From Paenibacillus amylolyticus (GTDB lineage: Bacteria; Bacillota; Bacilli; Paenibacillales; Paenibacillaceae), in the NCBI RefSeq assembly GCF_001570725.1, contig NZ_BCNV01000004.1, forward strand, positions 158,534 to 222,533: a stretch of DNA of 64,000 nucleotides, read 5' to 3'. Shown here piece after piece: positions 51,600 to 60,150 of this stretch. The notes below the pieces were generated by a model. It was not told the origin of the DNA. It ran no database searches and worked only from the letters and a program-made list of their open reading frames with translations. Numbering within the stretch: the stretch's first letter is position 1; each line of letters starts with the position of its first letter. The translations under genes and the position numbers were made by a program.

Positions 51600-51866
51600 A
51601 TGAGAGCGGGGAATATCAAAGTGGAGAAAACAAGAGTTATTCTGTTGGGACAGCGTGTCGAGTATCCGATTATTGAAGAAAACCGTCACATCATAGAAAG
51701 CGGAAAAAGAGAAAAAGGTACTGAGCGAGCCTCAATACATAACCCTAGCGTGACCAGTGAAGGGATGAAGTCTCAGCAGAATATATGGACGAGTCGTGTA
51801 TTACGAAATGGAGCCCGCAACCAACCGTGGTTCGACAAGCTGCAAGATTACCGGAATGAAGTCTGA
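51600..51866 (+). CDS. Doubtful 88-aa hypothetical ORF after repeat copy B
   Basis: This ORF starts 3 bp after the repeat; a GTG at 51621 with a GCGGGG SD is an alternative start. The product is basic and polar (VILLGQRVEYPIIEENRHIIESGKREKG), without recognisable domain, and is followed by a weak hairpin with T8 (51868-51899). It may be a real small gene or chance. Confidence 0.35.
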   Translation: MRAGNIKVEKTRVILLGQRVEYPIIEENRHIIESGKREKGTERASIHNPSVTSEGMKSQQNIWTSRVLRNGARNQPWFDKLQDYRNEV

Positions 51867-51867
51867 T

Positions 51868-51899
51868 TGCCCGGGAAATTGTCGGGTTTAATTTTTTTT
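51868..51899 (+). terminator. Weak terminator-like hairpin
   Basis: CCCGGGAAATTGTCGGG is a short stem followed by TTTAAT and eight T. It would close the doubtful ORF. Confidence 0.5.
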
Positions 51900-52103
51900 G
51901 ATCACATTGAGCGTTTCTTGCAGAGCCTGTCGTATTAACTAGCACAAGCCAGGTGCACGAAATCAGAAATAGCATCATTTTAAAAATGGAAAAAAAGATT
52001 TTGCACAAATATGTTGTTTAATTCTAGTATTCCTAGACATCGCTATTCTTTTCTAGTAGACTATACAAATAAATATTAAGATAGACTACCAGGAGGTTAG
52101 ACG

Positions 52104-52487
52104 ATGCTGCGATTAGGAGAGAAGGTTGTCATCGTCGCGGATGCGTTTGAGCAGAATCTTCCTGTGGGGGAATATGGTTTCATCATCGCTTATGACCGGA
52201 ATCCGGACAATGCGTTCGACTACGTGCTTCGAGTGCCGCAGGTGAACCGGAACTTTTTTGTTCCATCCGGCGACGTCGATCTGGAAGAGGTTCTGCTGAA
52301 GCAGGAAGCTGAGCGGGTCGAGCGAGAAGCGTTGATAGATTACGCCCTTGCGACACACAATGAGAAGCTGTTTCATCATCTGATGAACGGAGATTTTCAA
52401 GCTGTGGAAGAGGAAGAGGAAACCGCGAACGATGTTATGTCACAGGCGGATTTTATAAAGCAGGTTAATCTGCGTGCATGGATTTAG
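52104..52487 (+). CDS. IDEAL-domain protein with N-terminal SH3-like part
   Basis: 127 aa. Residues 1-60 form a small beta-rich domain (LRLGEKVVIVADAF, GEYGFIIAYDR). Residues 72-95 (VEREALIDYALATHNEKLFHHLM) match the IDEAL motif seen in several small Bacillales proteins. An acidic stretch (EEEEET) follows. Function unknown; cytoplasmic. It sits directly before gatCAB but has its own terminator. SD aggaggt. Confidence 0.75.
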   Translation: MLRLGEKVVIVADAFEQNLPVGEYGFIIAYDRNPDNAFDYVLRVPQVNRNFFVPSGDVDLEEVLLKQEAERVEREALIDYALATHNEKLFHHLMNGDFQAVEEEEETANDVMSQADFIKQVNLRAWI

Positions 52488-52493
52488 AATTTT

Positions 52494-52522
52494 AAGAGTC
52501 GGCTGATGCCGGCTCTTTTTTA
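52494..52522 (+). terminator. Terminator after the IDEAL-domain gene
   Basis: AAGAGTCGGC and GCCGGCTCTT with a TGAT loop, followed by T6. Confidence 0.9.
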
Positions 52523-52692
52523 TTTTATAAGTTCGTTTTTAGCTTCCCGGAAGTCAGTCAGGTCATTTGCATTGAATTGTCGAACTATCTCACCTATAAT
52601 GAAAAAAGTTATCTTGAGACTTTAGCCCGTTAAACGAGCGATTCGTTTCAGGTCGTTGCGGGAATCAGACCGAATGAAGGAGGCATCCGCTA

Positions 52693-52980
52693 ATGAGTAT
52701 TTCGAATAATGACGTTCAGCATGTGGCCAAGCTGGCCCGGCTCAACTTGACTGCTGAAGAAGAACAGACCCTGACAGGTCAGCTGAACGCGATTTTAAAA
52801 TATGCAGAAAAGCTGAATGAGCTGGATACAGAAGACATCGAGCCCACCACTCACGTTCTGCACGTAAGCAATGTCATGCGTGAAGATGAGACCAAAGAAA
52901 GCCTGTCGATTGAACAGGTGATGCGAAATGCACCGGAAGAAGAAGACGGGCAGTTTAAAGTGCCTGCAGTAATGGAATAA
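52693..52980 (+). CDS. gatC: Glutamyl/aspartyl-tRNA amidotransferase subunit C
   Basis: 95 aa, full length. The signature VQHVAKLARLNLTAEEE and LNAILKYAEKLNELDTEDIEP is clear. It stabilises the GatA-GatB pair in the complex that converts Glu-tRNA(Gln) to Gln-tRNA(Gln), and Asp-tRNA(Asn) to Asn-tRNA(Asn). First gene of gatCAB with short gaps. SD gaaggagg. Confidence 0.96.
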   Translation: MSISNNDVQHVAKLARLNLTAEEEQTLTGQLNAILKYAEKLNELDTEDIEPTTHVLHVSNVMREDETKESLSIEQVMRNAPEEEDGQFKVPAVME

Positions 52981-53007
52981 CGGATAACCGGAAGGAGGAC
53001 AAACACT

Positions 53008-54465
53008 GTGAGTTTATTTGAACAATCGTTGCCTGAGTTACATAACAAGCTGCATGCCAAAGAGCTGTCGGTCAGCGATCTGGTGGATCAGGCGTATCAG
53101 AACATTGGCGCGCATGACGATAAAGTTAAGGCCTATTTGGCACTGGATGAAGAACAAGCACGCGCTCGTGCACGTCAACTGGATGATCGTCTGGTGAGCG
53201 GCGAGGAGAAAGGTTTGCTTTTCGGCCTTCCTGTCGGTATTAAGGATAACATCGTTACGAACGGACTGCGCACGACGTGCGGTAGCCAGTTTCTTCGTAA
53301 TTTCGACCCGGTGTATGATGCGACAGTTGTCGAGAAATTGAAAGCTGCGGACACCGTAACTATCGGTAAACTCAACATGGACGAATTCGCCATGGGCGGC
53401 TCCAATGAGAATTCAAGTTTTTCCCCTGTACGTAATCCATGGGCACTTGATCGTGTTCCAGGAGGCTCCAGCGGTGGTTCGGCAGCAGCTGTGGCTGCGG
53501 GAGAAGCATACTTCACGCTCGGATCAGACACAGGTGGTTCTATCAGACAGCCTGCTTCGTATTGCGGTGTTGTTGGATTGAAGCCGACGTACGGACTTGT
53601 TTCCCGCTTTGGATTGGTAGCATTTGCCTCATCCTTGGATCAGATTGGACCTTTGACGAAAAATGTTGAAGATTCTGCCTATGTACTGCAAGCCATTGCT
53701 GGTTATGATGCCAAAGATTCGACATCTGCAAAAGTAGAGATTCCAGATTATTTGAGCGGACTGACAGGTGATGTCAAAGGGCTTCGCATTGCTGTTCCGA
53801 AGGAATACATCGGTGAAGGCGTAGACCCACAAGTGAAAGAGACGGTTCTGTCTGCATTGAAAGTTCTCGAAGGACTCGGGGCAACATGGGAAGAAGTGTC
53901 GCTTCCGCATACCGAATATGCGGTGGCTACGTATTACCTGCTTGCATCTTCAGAGGCTTCTTCCAACTTGGCTAGATTTGATGGCGTGCGTTATGGCGTG
54001 CGTGCTGACAATCCGGATAACTTGCTGGATCTGTATCATCAGTCCCGCAGCCAAGGCTTTGGTCCAGAAGTGAAACGCCGCATCATGCTCGGAACGTATG
54101 CACTCAGCTCGGGTTACTATGATGCTTATTATCTGAAAGCACAGAAAGTACGTACATTGATCAAACAGGATTTCGACAATGTATTCGCCAAATATGATGT
54201 GATTATTGGACCAACTGCGCCAACTACGGCGTTCAAACTGGGTTCACAGGTGGATGATCCACTTACGATGTATCTGAACGATATTTTGACGATTCCGGTT
54301 AACCTTGCTGGTGTACCTGCTGTTAGCATTCCATGTGGATTCTCGGATGGATTGCCTGTCGGCCTGCAGATTATCGGTAAAGCCTTTGATGAAACAACCG
54401 TATTGCGTGTAGCGCATGCGTTTGAACAAAATACAGAATTCCATAAGCAGCGTCCGCAGCTGTAG
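53008..54465 (+). CDS. gatA: Glutamyl/aspartyl-tRNA amidotransferase subunit A
   Basis: 485 aa. Amidase-signature family: the Lys in GLPVGIKDN and the Ser pair in PGGSSGGSAAAVAAG and LGSDTGGSIRQPA form the Ser-cisSer-Lys triad that releases ammonia from glutamine. It starts with GTG after the SD ggaggac. Ammonia is passed to GatB. Middle gene of gatCAB, 27 bp after gatC. Confidence 0.96.
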   Translation: MSLFEQSLPELHNKLHAKELSVSDLVDQAYQNIGAHDDKVKAYLALDEEQARARARQLDDRLVSGEEKGLLFGLPVGIKDNIVTNGLRTTCGSQFLRNFDPVYDATVVEKLKAADTVTIGKLNMDEFAMGGSNENSSFSPVRNPWALDRVPGGSSGGSAAAVAAGEAYFTLGSDTGGSIRQPASYCGVVGLKPTYGLVSRFGLVAFASSLDQIGPLTKNVEDSAYVLQAIAGYDAKDSTSAKVEIPDYLSGLTGDVKGLRIAVPKEYIGEGVDPQVKETVLSALKVLEGLGATWEEVSLPHTEYAVATYYLLASSEASSNLARFDGVRYGVRADNPDNLLDLYHQSRSQGFGPEVKRRIMLGTYALSSGYYDAYYLKAQKVRTLIKQDFDNVFAKYDVIIGPTAPTTAFKLGSQVDDPLTMYLNDILTIPVNLAGVPAVSIPCGFSDGLPVGLQIIGKAFDETTVLRVAHAFEQNTEFHKQRPQL

Positions 54466-54491
54466 ACTGCCCGGAACGGAGGAATATAGAA

Positions 54492-55931
54492 ATGTCCGCA
54501 TCTAAATATGAAACGGTCGTTGGACTTGAAGTCCACGTGGAGTTGCATACGAACTCCAAAATTTTCTGTGGCTGCTCCACAGCTTTTGGAGCTCCGCCCA
54601 ACACGCATACCTGCCCGGTCTGTCTCGGACATCCGGGCGTACTTCCTGTACTGAATCGTCAGGCGGTAGACTACGCAATGAAGGCAGCGATGGCCCTGAA
54701 TTGTACGATTGCTGATGTCAGCAAGTTTGACCGTAAAAACTACTTTTACCCCGATTCACCAAAAGCCTACCAGATCTCGCAATTCGATCAACCGATCGGT
54801 GAGAACGGCTGGATTGATATCGAAGTGAATGGTGAAACGAAACGAATCGGCATCACACGTCTTCACTTGGAAGAAGATGCAGGGAAGCTCACGCATATCG
54901 ATGGCGGATACGCTTCTTTGGTGGACTTTAACCGTGTCGGCACGCCACTCGTGGAGATTGTATCCGAGCCTGAGATTTCTTCTCCGGAAGAGGCACGTGC
55001 GTATCTCGAAAAATTGCGTGCAATCATGCAGTACTGCGATGTGTCGGACGTGAAGATGGAAGAAGGTTCACTGCGCTGTGACGCCAACATCAGTTTGCGT
55101 CCACATGGACAGGAGAAGCTGGGAACAAGAGCCGAGCTGAAAAACATGAACTCCTTCCGTGGTGTTCAGCGTGGTCTGGAATATGAACAATATCGTCAGG
55201 CTGAAATTCTGGATGATGGCGGTGAAGTAGTTCAGGAGACGCGTCGCTGGGACGAAGCGCAAGGAAAAACACTATCGATGCGTGGTAAGGAACAGGCGCA
55301 TGACTACCGTTATTTCCCGGACCCGGATCTCGTGAAGCTGCATATTGATGCAGCCTGGAAAGAGCGGATCAAGGCTACGATACCTGAACTCCCAGACGAG
55401 CGTAAAGCGCGTTACACGGCTGATTATGGATTACCTAGTTATGATGCAGAGGTTATTACTTCATCCAAGGCTATAGCTGATCTTTTTGAGGATAGCTTGA
55501 AATTCACTCAGGATGCCAAATCCGTATCCAACTGGATCATGGGCGACTTGCTGGGTTACCTGAATACGAGCAATCTTGAGGTGACTCAGGTTCCACTGAC
55601 AGGCCAAGGTTTGGGTGAGATGATCGGACTGCTGGAGAAGGGTACCATTAACAGCAAAATTGCCAAAACAGTATTCAAGGAAATGCTGGAGAGCGGCAAG
55701 CTTCCACAGCAGATCGTTGAAGAGAAAGGTCTTGTGCAGATTAGTGATGAAGGTGCCATTCTTGCCATCGTTGAGCAGGTTGTGGCGAATAATCCTCAAT
55801 CGGTGGAAGACTATAAAGCTGGTAAACAGAAAGCCATTGGCTTCCTCGTTGGTCAGGTTATGAAAGAAAGTAAAGGTAAGGCGAATCCAGCTCTTGCCAA
55901 CCAACTGCTTGCAGATGTACTGAACCGCTAA
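54492..55931 (+). CDS. gatB: Glutamyl/aspartyl-tRNA amidotransferase subunit B
   Basis: 479 aa. N-terminal kinase/transferase core (VGLEVHVELHTNSKIFCGC; TCPVCLGHPGVLPVLN with zinc-site cysteines; LHLEEDAGKL) and a C-terminal YqeY-like tRNA-binding tail (about 330-479). It phosphorylates the misacylated Glu/Asp on tRNA and amidates it with ammonia from GatA. Last gene of the operon, followed by a terminator. SD cggagga. Confidence 0.96.
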   Translation: MSASKYETVVGLEVHVELHTNSKIFCGCSTAFGAPPNTHTCPVCLGHPGVLPVLNRQAVDYAMKAAMALNCTIADVSKFDRKNYFYPDSPKAYQISQFDQPIGENGWIDIEVNGETKRIGITRLHLEEDAGKLTHIDGGYASLVDFNRVGTPLVEIVSEPEISSPEEARAYLEKLRAIMQYCDVSDVKMEEGSLRCDANISLRPHGQEKLGTRAELKNMNSFRGVQRGLEYEQYRQAEILDDGGEVVQETRRWDEAQGKTLSMRGKEQAHDYRYFPDPDLVKLHIDAAWKERIKATIPELPDERKARYTADYGLPSYDAEVITSSKAIADLFEDSLKFTQDAKSVSNWIMGDLLGYLNTSNLEVTQVPLTGQGLGEMIGLLEKGTINSKIAKTVFKEMLESGKLPQQIVEEKGLVQISDEGAILAIVEQVVANNPQSVEDYKAGKQKAIGFLVGQVMKESKGKANPALANQLLADVLNR

Positions 55932-55952
55932 TCCTTCCGGTGAGGCCGGACA

Positions 55953-55987
55953 GAAAGAGGCTCGTCCCTGTGACAGCCTCTTTTTGT
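55953..55987 (+). terminator. Terminator of gatCAB
   Basis: AAAGAGGCT pairs with AGCCTCTTT, loop GTCCCTGTGAC-like, then T5. Confidence 0.85.
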
Positions 55988-56026
55988 TATTATGGAGACA
56001 AATGTATCTCGGACGGGGGAACGGAT

Positions 56027-56491
56027 ATGAACATTCAACCATTGTCACTTAGTGATCTGGAGACGTTGGGGCAGTTATGGAGACTTCAACATATAGCTTA
56101 TCGATTGGAAGCCGAAATCATCGGATTTCAGGAGATTCCTCCTTTGATGGATACGATGGAGACACTACGGGATTGTGGGGAGAGCTTTTACGGTTGCATC
56201 CTTGATGACGGAGAGCTTATCGGGGCTGTCGCTGTAGCAGAGGAAGAGGAGAACACACTGACCATTACACGAATGATGGTGCACCCGGATCACTTTCGCA
56301 AGGGAATTGCTGCATCTTTGATGACGTATGTGTTGGAACAGCATGCGGATCTTCCACGTTATATCGTCTCCACAGGAACGCTGAATCAACCCGCTGTGAA
56401 TCTATATACCAAATTCGGTTTTAACCCCGTGGAAGTCACACAGATTGCACCTGGAGTGGAATTAACGACTTTTCACAAGAATAAACTTTAA
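56027..56491 (+). CDS. GNAT-family N-acetyltransferase
   Basis: 154 aa. ATG 56027 has the SD cggggga; the longer frame runs through the terminator. The acetyl-CoA site is visible as ITRMMVHPDHFRKGIAASLM (R/Q-x-x-G-x-G/A), followed by GTLNQPAVNLYTKFGFNPVE. It transfers an acetyl group to an amine on an unknown substrate. It may share a transcript with the mgtC-like gene 33 bp downstream. Confidence 0.88.
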   Translation: MNIQPLSLSDLETLGQLWRLQHIAYRLEAEIIGFQEIPPLMDTMETLRDCGESFYGCILDDGELIGAVAVAEEEENTLTITRMMVHPDHFRKGIAASLMTYVLEQHADLPRYIVSTGTLNQPAVNLYTKFGFNPVEVTQIAPGVELTTFHKNKL

Positions 56492-56524
56492 TCATATTAA
56501 CAACTTTGAGGAGGAATACCGACT

Positions 56525-57235
56525 TTGGGCGATCCCTGGTTCATTGATGAGTGGCACATTTTATTACGATTATTACTGGCCATGCTGCTTGGAGGGCTGG
56601 TAGGCCTAGAGCGGGAACGGTCCAATCATGCCGCTGGTTTGCGTACCCATATTCTGGTATGTCTTGGCTCTGCACTGATTATGATGTTGTCTGTTTATGG
56701 CTTTAAAGATTTTGCTAATGAATTAAATGTAAGGATCGATCCAGCGCGTCTGGCTACAGCTGTAATTACCGGTGTTGGATTCCTGGGAGCAGGGACAATT
56801 CTCTTCACGGGAAAATCCATCACCGGACTGACTACGGCAGCTTCAATCTGGGTTGTTGCAGCCATTGGGCTTGCAGCAGGTGCTGGGTTCTTCTTTGCCT
56901 CTATCGTATCTACCGTTCTGGTGCTGCTTAATCTCTGGGTATTTAACAAATTAGAGCTAAGGTATCTACGAGGGAACAAACTGCATGTCGTTACACTTCA
57001 TACCTTGTCAGAACCCGGTTTCCTGGAACAGTTGTCTTCATGTATGGAGCAGGAGAAGATCAAAATTCGTAAAATCACGGTGAATGAACAGGATCTCGCT
57101 TATGCAGAGATGGTATCGGTTGAACGTAAAATTGAGATTGTATTGCATGTCCAGGTACCGCATGATTTCAAAACAGTAGGCCTGGTATCCAAGTTAAGAC
57201 AGTGGGAACACGTTACCAAAGTGTCGATCGAATAA
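56525..57235 (+). CDS. MgtC/SapB-family membrane protein
   Basis: 236 aa. TTG start with SD gaggagg 10 nt upstream. The first 140 residues have four or five helices with the family marks LVGLERERSNHAAGLRTHILVCLGSAL, ARLATAVITGVGFLGAGTIL and GLTTAASIWVVAAIGLAAGAG. The C-terminal cytoplasmic part (155-236) looks like an ACT-type domain. MgtC proteins affect growth in low Mg2+ and F-ATPase activity in pathogens; the role here is unclear. Confidence 0.92.
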   Translation: MGDPWFIDEWHILLRLLLAMLLGGLVGLERERSNHAAGLRTHILVCLGSALIMMLSVYGFKDFANELNVRIDPARLATAVITGVGFLGAGTILFTGKSITGLTTAASIWVVAAIGLAAGAGFFFASIVSTVLVLLNLWVFNKLELRYLRGNKLHVVTLHTLSEPGFLEQLSSCMEQEKIKIRKITVNEQDLAYAEMVSVERKIEIVLHVQVPHDFKTVGLVSKLRQWEHVTKVSIE

Positions 57236-57243
57236 ATGAAATA

Positions 57244-57280
57244 GAACCCTCCCCAGGCCAGCAGTGCCGGAGGGTTTTTG
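57244..57280 (+). terminator. Terminator after the mgtC-like gene
   Basis: ACCCTCC and GGAGGGT with inner pairing, then TTTTTGG. Confidence 0.8.
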
Positions 57281-57382
57281 GTCATATCCATATTTCTTCC
57301 AGTTACTCTCCTTGCTCTTTAGGGTACTATCTAACCAAATGCATGAAGAGCGGAAGGTCAGTTCAGAAGAGAGGAGTATGTT

Positions 57383-57976
57383 ATGAAAAGGAGACGTCAA
57401 TCGAACAAAAAAGCCAGTACAGTTCAGACCAAACCGGTCAGGAATCGGACTCATAAATTTATTGCAGGGTTATTGAGTGCCATTATTCCAGGCTTGGGCC
57501 ATATTTATCTGAGATTATACATGAGAGGTTTGACCTTTATGCTGCTTGTTTTGCTTGATCTGTCAGCAGTGTTGTACTTCTCATCCATTGGTATACAGAT
57601 CAATGTGCCATTGCTCATCTTGCTGGCTTTATGTATTCCGGTTATTTACTTTTACAATGTATATGATGTGCTGCAATCTGCGGATTGGGTCATGATGCGC
57701 AGACGTAGAGCAGTAACCCAGGCAACTTTGGACAAGCCGATATCCAATGAACGTTCTACACGAGATGCAATGATGGTCTGGGAGAGAGGCATATCGTTCG
57801 GATTACTTCTGATTGTGGGAGGGTCTTTGATGGTGTTGTTCTTCCGTAAACCACGCTGGTTCCAAGAGATCCTCGCCATGTATGGCGGATATTCCTTTGC
57901 GATTCTTATGATCGTAGGAGGATTGCTTCTGTTCGGGCGTGAGTTCTGGGTTATGTTGAACAAGAAAAAAATGTAA
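57383..57976 (+). CDS. Multi-pass membrane protein of unknown function
   Basis: 197 aa. A basic N-terminus (KRRRQSNKK) precedes about five helices. The first (FIAGLLSAIIPGLGHIYLRLYMRGL) resembles the Pro-Gly-Leu-Gly turn of TM2-type domains, then 50-90, 130-150 and 165-190. It lies 26 bp upstream of the DUF4097 gene, in a pair likely co-transcribed and concerned with the envelope. SD agaggag. Confidence 0.78.
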   Translation: MKRRRQSNKKASTVQTKPVRNRTHKFIAGLLSAIIPGLGHIYLRLYMRGLTFMLLVLLDLSAVLYFSSIGIQINVPLLILLALCIPVIYFYNVYDVLQSADWVMMRRRRAVTQATLDKPISNERSTRDAMMVWERGISFGLLLIVGGSLMVLFFRKPRWFQEILAMYGGYSFAILMIVGGLLLFGREFWVMLNKKKM

Positions 57977-58002
57977 TTGGAACGATACAAGGGGGGAACG
58001 TG

Positions 58003-59412
58003 ATGAACCGTAAAGTCCGGGTTGGCCGCTATACGGCTGCCGCCTTAATCATAGCGGTCGGTGTGCTGTTGATTTTGGATAAACGGTGGGGAACTGACTA
58101 TGTATATGAGATGGTGGACTGGTGGCCATTTTTGCTCGTTGTTTTAGGCGTGGAATATATTGTGCTGTTCCTGTGGACACGCAGAAGAAAAAAGGTACAA
58201 TCGGATAATCCAGGTAATCCTGATGACCCCATAAAAGTACGTTTCAGACCCGATGCCAAAGGCATCCTGGCCTCATTGATTTTGGCGGCTTCCGTATTTA
58301 TTGTTACAGAGCAGGATCACTACATGCACTTATGGAATAGAGTGAGTCTAAATCTCGGAGCTGCTTCCATGGACTACAGTCAAGCTGCAGGATATATGGA
58401 GGATAAGGGCACGATTCGTGTACCTGTTGGTATGGATACGTCAGATCTGGTGGTCGAAGGTGTGAACGGGGACATCTCGGTTCAACGGGGAGACACGGAG
58501 GAGATTGAAGTACGAACGGTTATCTGGGTAGATCAGACGACGGAAGTACAGGCGAAGGCCGTAGCAGATGCCTCTTTTGTGGAGACCGATGGTACGAAAG
58601 TGATTCATATCAAAGCTACAGGCAAGACGTATGGAGAAAATGAAAAAACGCAGCCACGGATGAATATTACCATAACGATTCCCGATGATCGTCGCTTTAA
58701 TCTGGACATTCGAACTTCCAATGGTGCCATATTGTTAAACCGTCCGGAAGCCATTAGTACCATATTCGCCGAAACGGGTAACGGGCGGATTCGGATTACC
58801 AATGCCGTTGGAGATATCTCGGGCAAAACATTGAACGGAGATGTCATCGTAGCCAATGCCATTGGTAATGTAGATCTTGACAGTAACCGTGGAGACATGA
58901 AGGCCCGCGGTGTTTCCGGTGATGTCGATCTGACCACACAAGTGGGAAGTATCAGTATCGCGGACTCCGTTGGCGAATTCACGGCAGAGACACGTAACGG
59001 TAATATTACGCTTGATGGTGCCAACCTGGGAATCAAGGCTCAATCGCTCAATGGCAGTATTAACATTGTATCTGCCAAAGTCGGAGGTGACTGGGATGTG
59101 TACAGTGCTGTAGGTGCCATTAACGTGCTACTGCCTGATCGGGGTGACTACAGTCTTGCGGGTTCCAGCAGTTATGGAGATTTAATCACGGATCTGCCTT
59201 TCAAAGTACAGAATAAAACGATAGAAGGCCAGCTCGGTGAGGGTGAGTACAGGGTGAAAATCGAAGGCAACAGTGATCTCACCATTCAGAGCAATCCGGC
59301 CGTGTCTACGCCTGAAATAGTTACACCGGAGTCTGAAGATGAAGCTGAGAATCTGGAACAGACAACCGAAGACGGAGCAAATTCCCAGGAGGATTCTACA
59401 GAGGTCCCTTGA
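58003..59412 (+). CDS. DUF4097 beta-helix-like envelope protein (LiaG-like) with membrane helices
   Basis: 469 aa. ATG 58003 follows a good SD (aagggggg). Two or three helices are at the N-terminus (about 12-30, 40-57, 85-100). An outer domain with many short repeats follows (150-400; GDISVQRG, NGAILLNRP, NGRIRITNAVGDISGKT, NGDVIVANAIGNVDLDSNRGD), the DUF4097 right-handed beta-solenoid pattern. A Glu-rich tail ends the protein. Related proteins (LiaG, YvlB) accompany cell-envelope stress systems; none is adjacent here. Function unknown. Confidence 0.88.
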   Translation: MNRKVRVGRYTAAALIIAVGVLLILDKRWGTDYVYEMVDWWPFLLVVLGVEYIVLFLWTRRRKKVQSDNPGNPDDPIKVRFRPDAKGILASLILAASVFIVTEQDHYMHLWNRVSLNLGAASMDYSQAAGYMEDKGTIRVPVGMDTSDLVVEGVNGDISVQRGDTEEIEVRTVIWVDQTTEVQAKAVADASFVETDGTKVIHIKATGKTYGENEKTQPRMNITITIPDDRRFNLDIRTSNGAILLNRPEAISTIFAETGNGRIRITNAVGDISGKTLNGDVIVANAIGNVDLDSNRGDMKARGVSGDVDLTTQVGSISIADSVGEFTAETRNGNITLDGANLGIKAQSLNGSINIVSAKVGGDWDVYSAVGAINVLLPDRGDYSLAGSSSYGDLITDLPFKVQNKTIEGQLGEGEYRVKIEGNSDLTIQSNPAVSTPEIVTPESEDEAENLEQTTEDGANSQEDSTEVP

Positions 59413-59420
59413 CCACTGCG

Positions 59421-59450
59421 TTGACAATAAACTTGTAATCGCCGTACAAT
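59421..59450 (+). promoter_or_regulatory. SigA-type promoter of perR with overlapping palindrome
   Basis: TTGACA, 18 nt, TACAAT. The -10 is part of GTACA-ATAAA-TGTAC (59444-59458), a dyad that could be an operator; it does not match a PerR box (TTATAATNATTATAA) well. Confidence 0.6.
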
Positions 59451-59583
59451 AAATGTACACTGGCAAGATTACACGACACGAAAGATGTGTTGTCGTTGTT
59501 AATGGCCGGGAATCAACTCTGTACAAGGAGCCAGCAATATACTCTTCAGCAGAGAATGAATGAAAGGTAAGGCGGTGGGTTTT

Positions 59584-60006
59584 ATGGCAACACGTGTCCA
59601 ACATGCGTTGGAGCATCTGAAAACGACTGGTGTCCGTATTACACCCCAGCGTCATGCCATATTGAACTATCTGATGGAATCCATGGGGCATCCGACAGCC
59701 GATGAAATTTACCGAGCCCTTGAACCCCAATTTCCCAGTATGAGCGTGGCGACGGTATATAACAATTTGAAGATGTTTCTGGAAGCTGGCATGGTCCGGG
59801 AATTGACATACGGAGATAATTCAAGCCGCTTCGATGCCAATGTGACGGATCATTATCATGTTATCTGTGATCAATGCGGCAAGATTGAAGACTTCAGCTA
59901 TCCTTCACTCAAAAGTGTAGAGCTTCAAGCGGAATCGAGTACGGGTTTTGAAGTACACGGTCACCGGTTGGAAGTATATGGCGTTTGTAAAAGTTGCAGG
60001 GATTAA
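59584..60006 (+). CDS. perR: Peroxide-sensing repressor PerR (Fur family)
   Basis: 140 aa from ATG 59584. Metal-site residues match B. subtilis PerR shifted by one: His36, Asp84, His90, His92, Asp103; the zinc cysteines are Cys95/Cys98 and Cys135/Cys138. Asp103 (rather than Glu) marks PerR over Fur. With Fe(II), peroxide oxidises the His ligands and the protein leaves DNA, inducing peroxide defence. Winged helix at 15-75 (TPQRHAIL, MSVATVYNNLKMF). Gene order perR - ygzB - ygxA - rrn as in B. subtilis supports the call. Confidence 0.93.
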   Translation: MATRVQHALEHLKTTGVRITPQRHAILNYLMESMGHPTADEIYRALEPQFPSMSVATVYNNLKMFLEAGMVRELTYGDNSSRFDANVTDHYHVICDQCGKIEDFSYPSLKSVELQAESSTGFEVHGHRLEVYGVCKSCRD

Positions 60007-60025
60007 GAGAGTTGAATTACAATAT

Positions 60026-60067
60026 TAGCGTGTAGAATTCAGTATGGATTCTTCGCGCTTTTTTTTT
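60026..60067 (+). terminator. Terminator of perR
   Basis: AGCG...GAATTC pairs with GGATTC...CGCT, then T9. Confidence 0.75.
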
Positions 60068-60150
60068 AGCATTTATGCAAAATGCTCATTTCTATAACAA
60101 CTTATGCGCACATCCTTAAGATTCAGCATAATTAACGGAGGTAGACGTTT

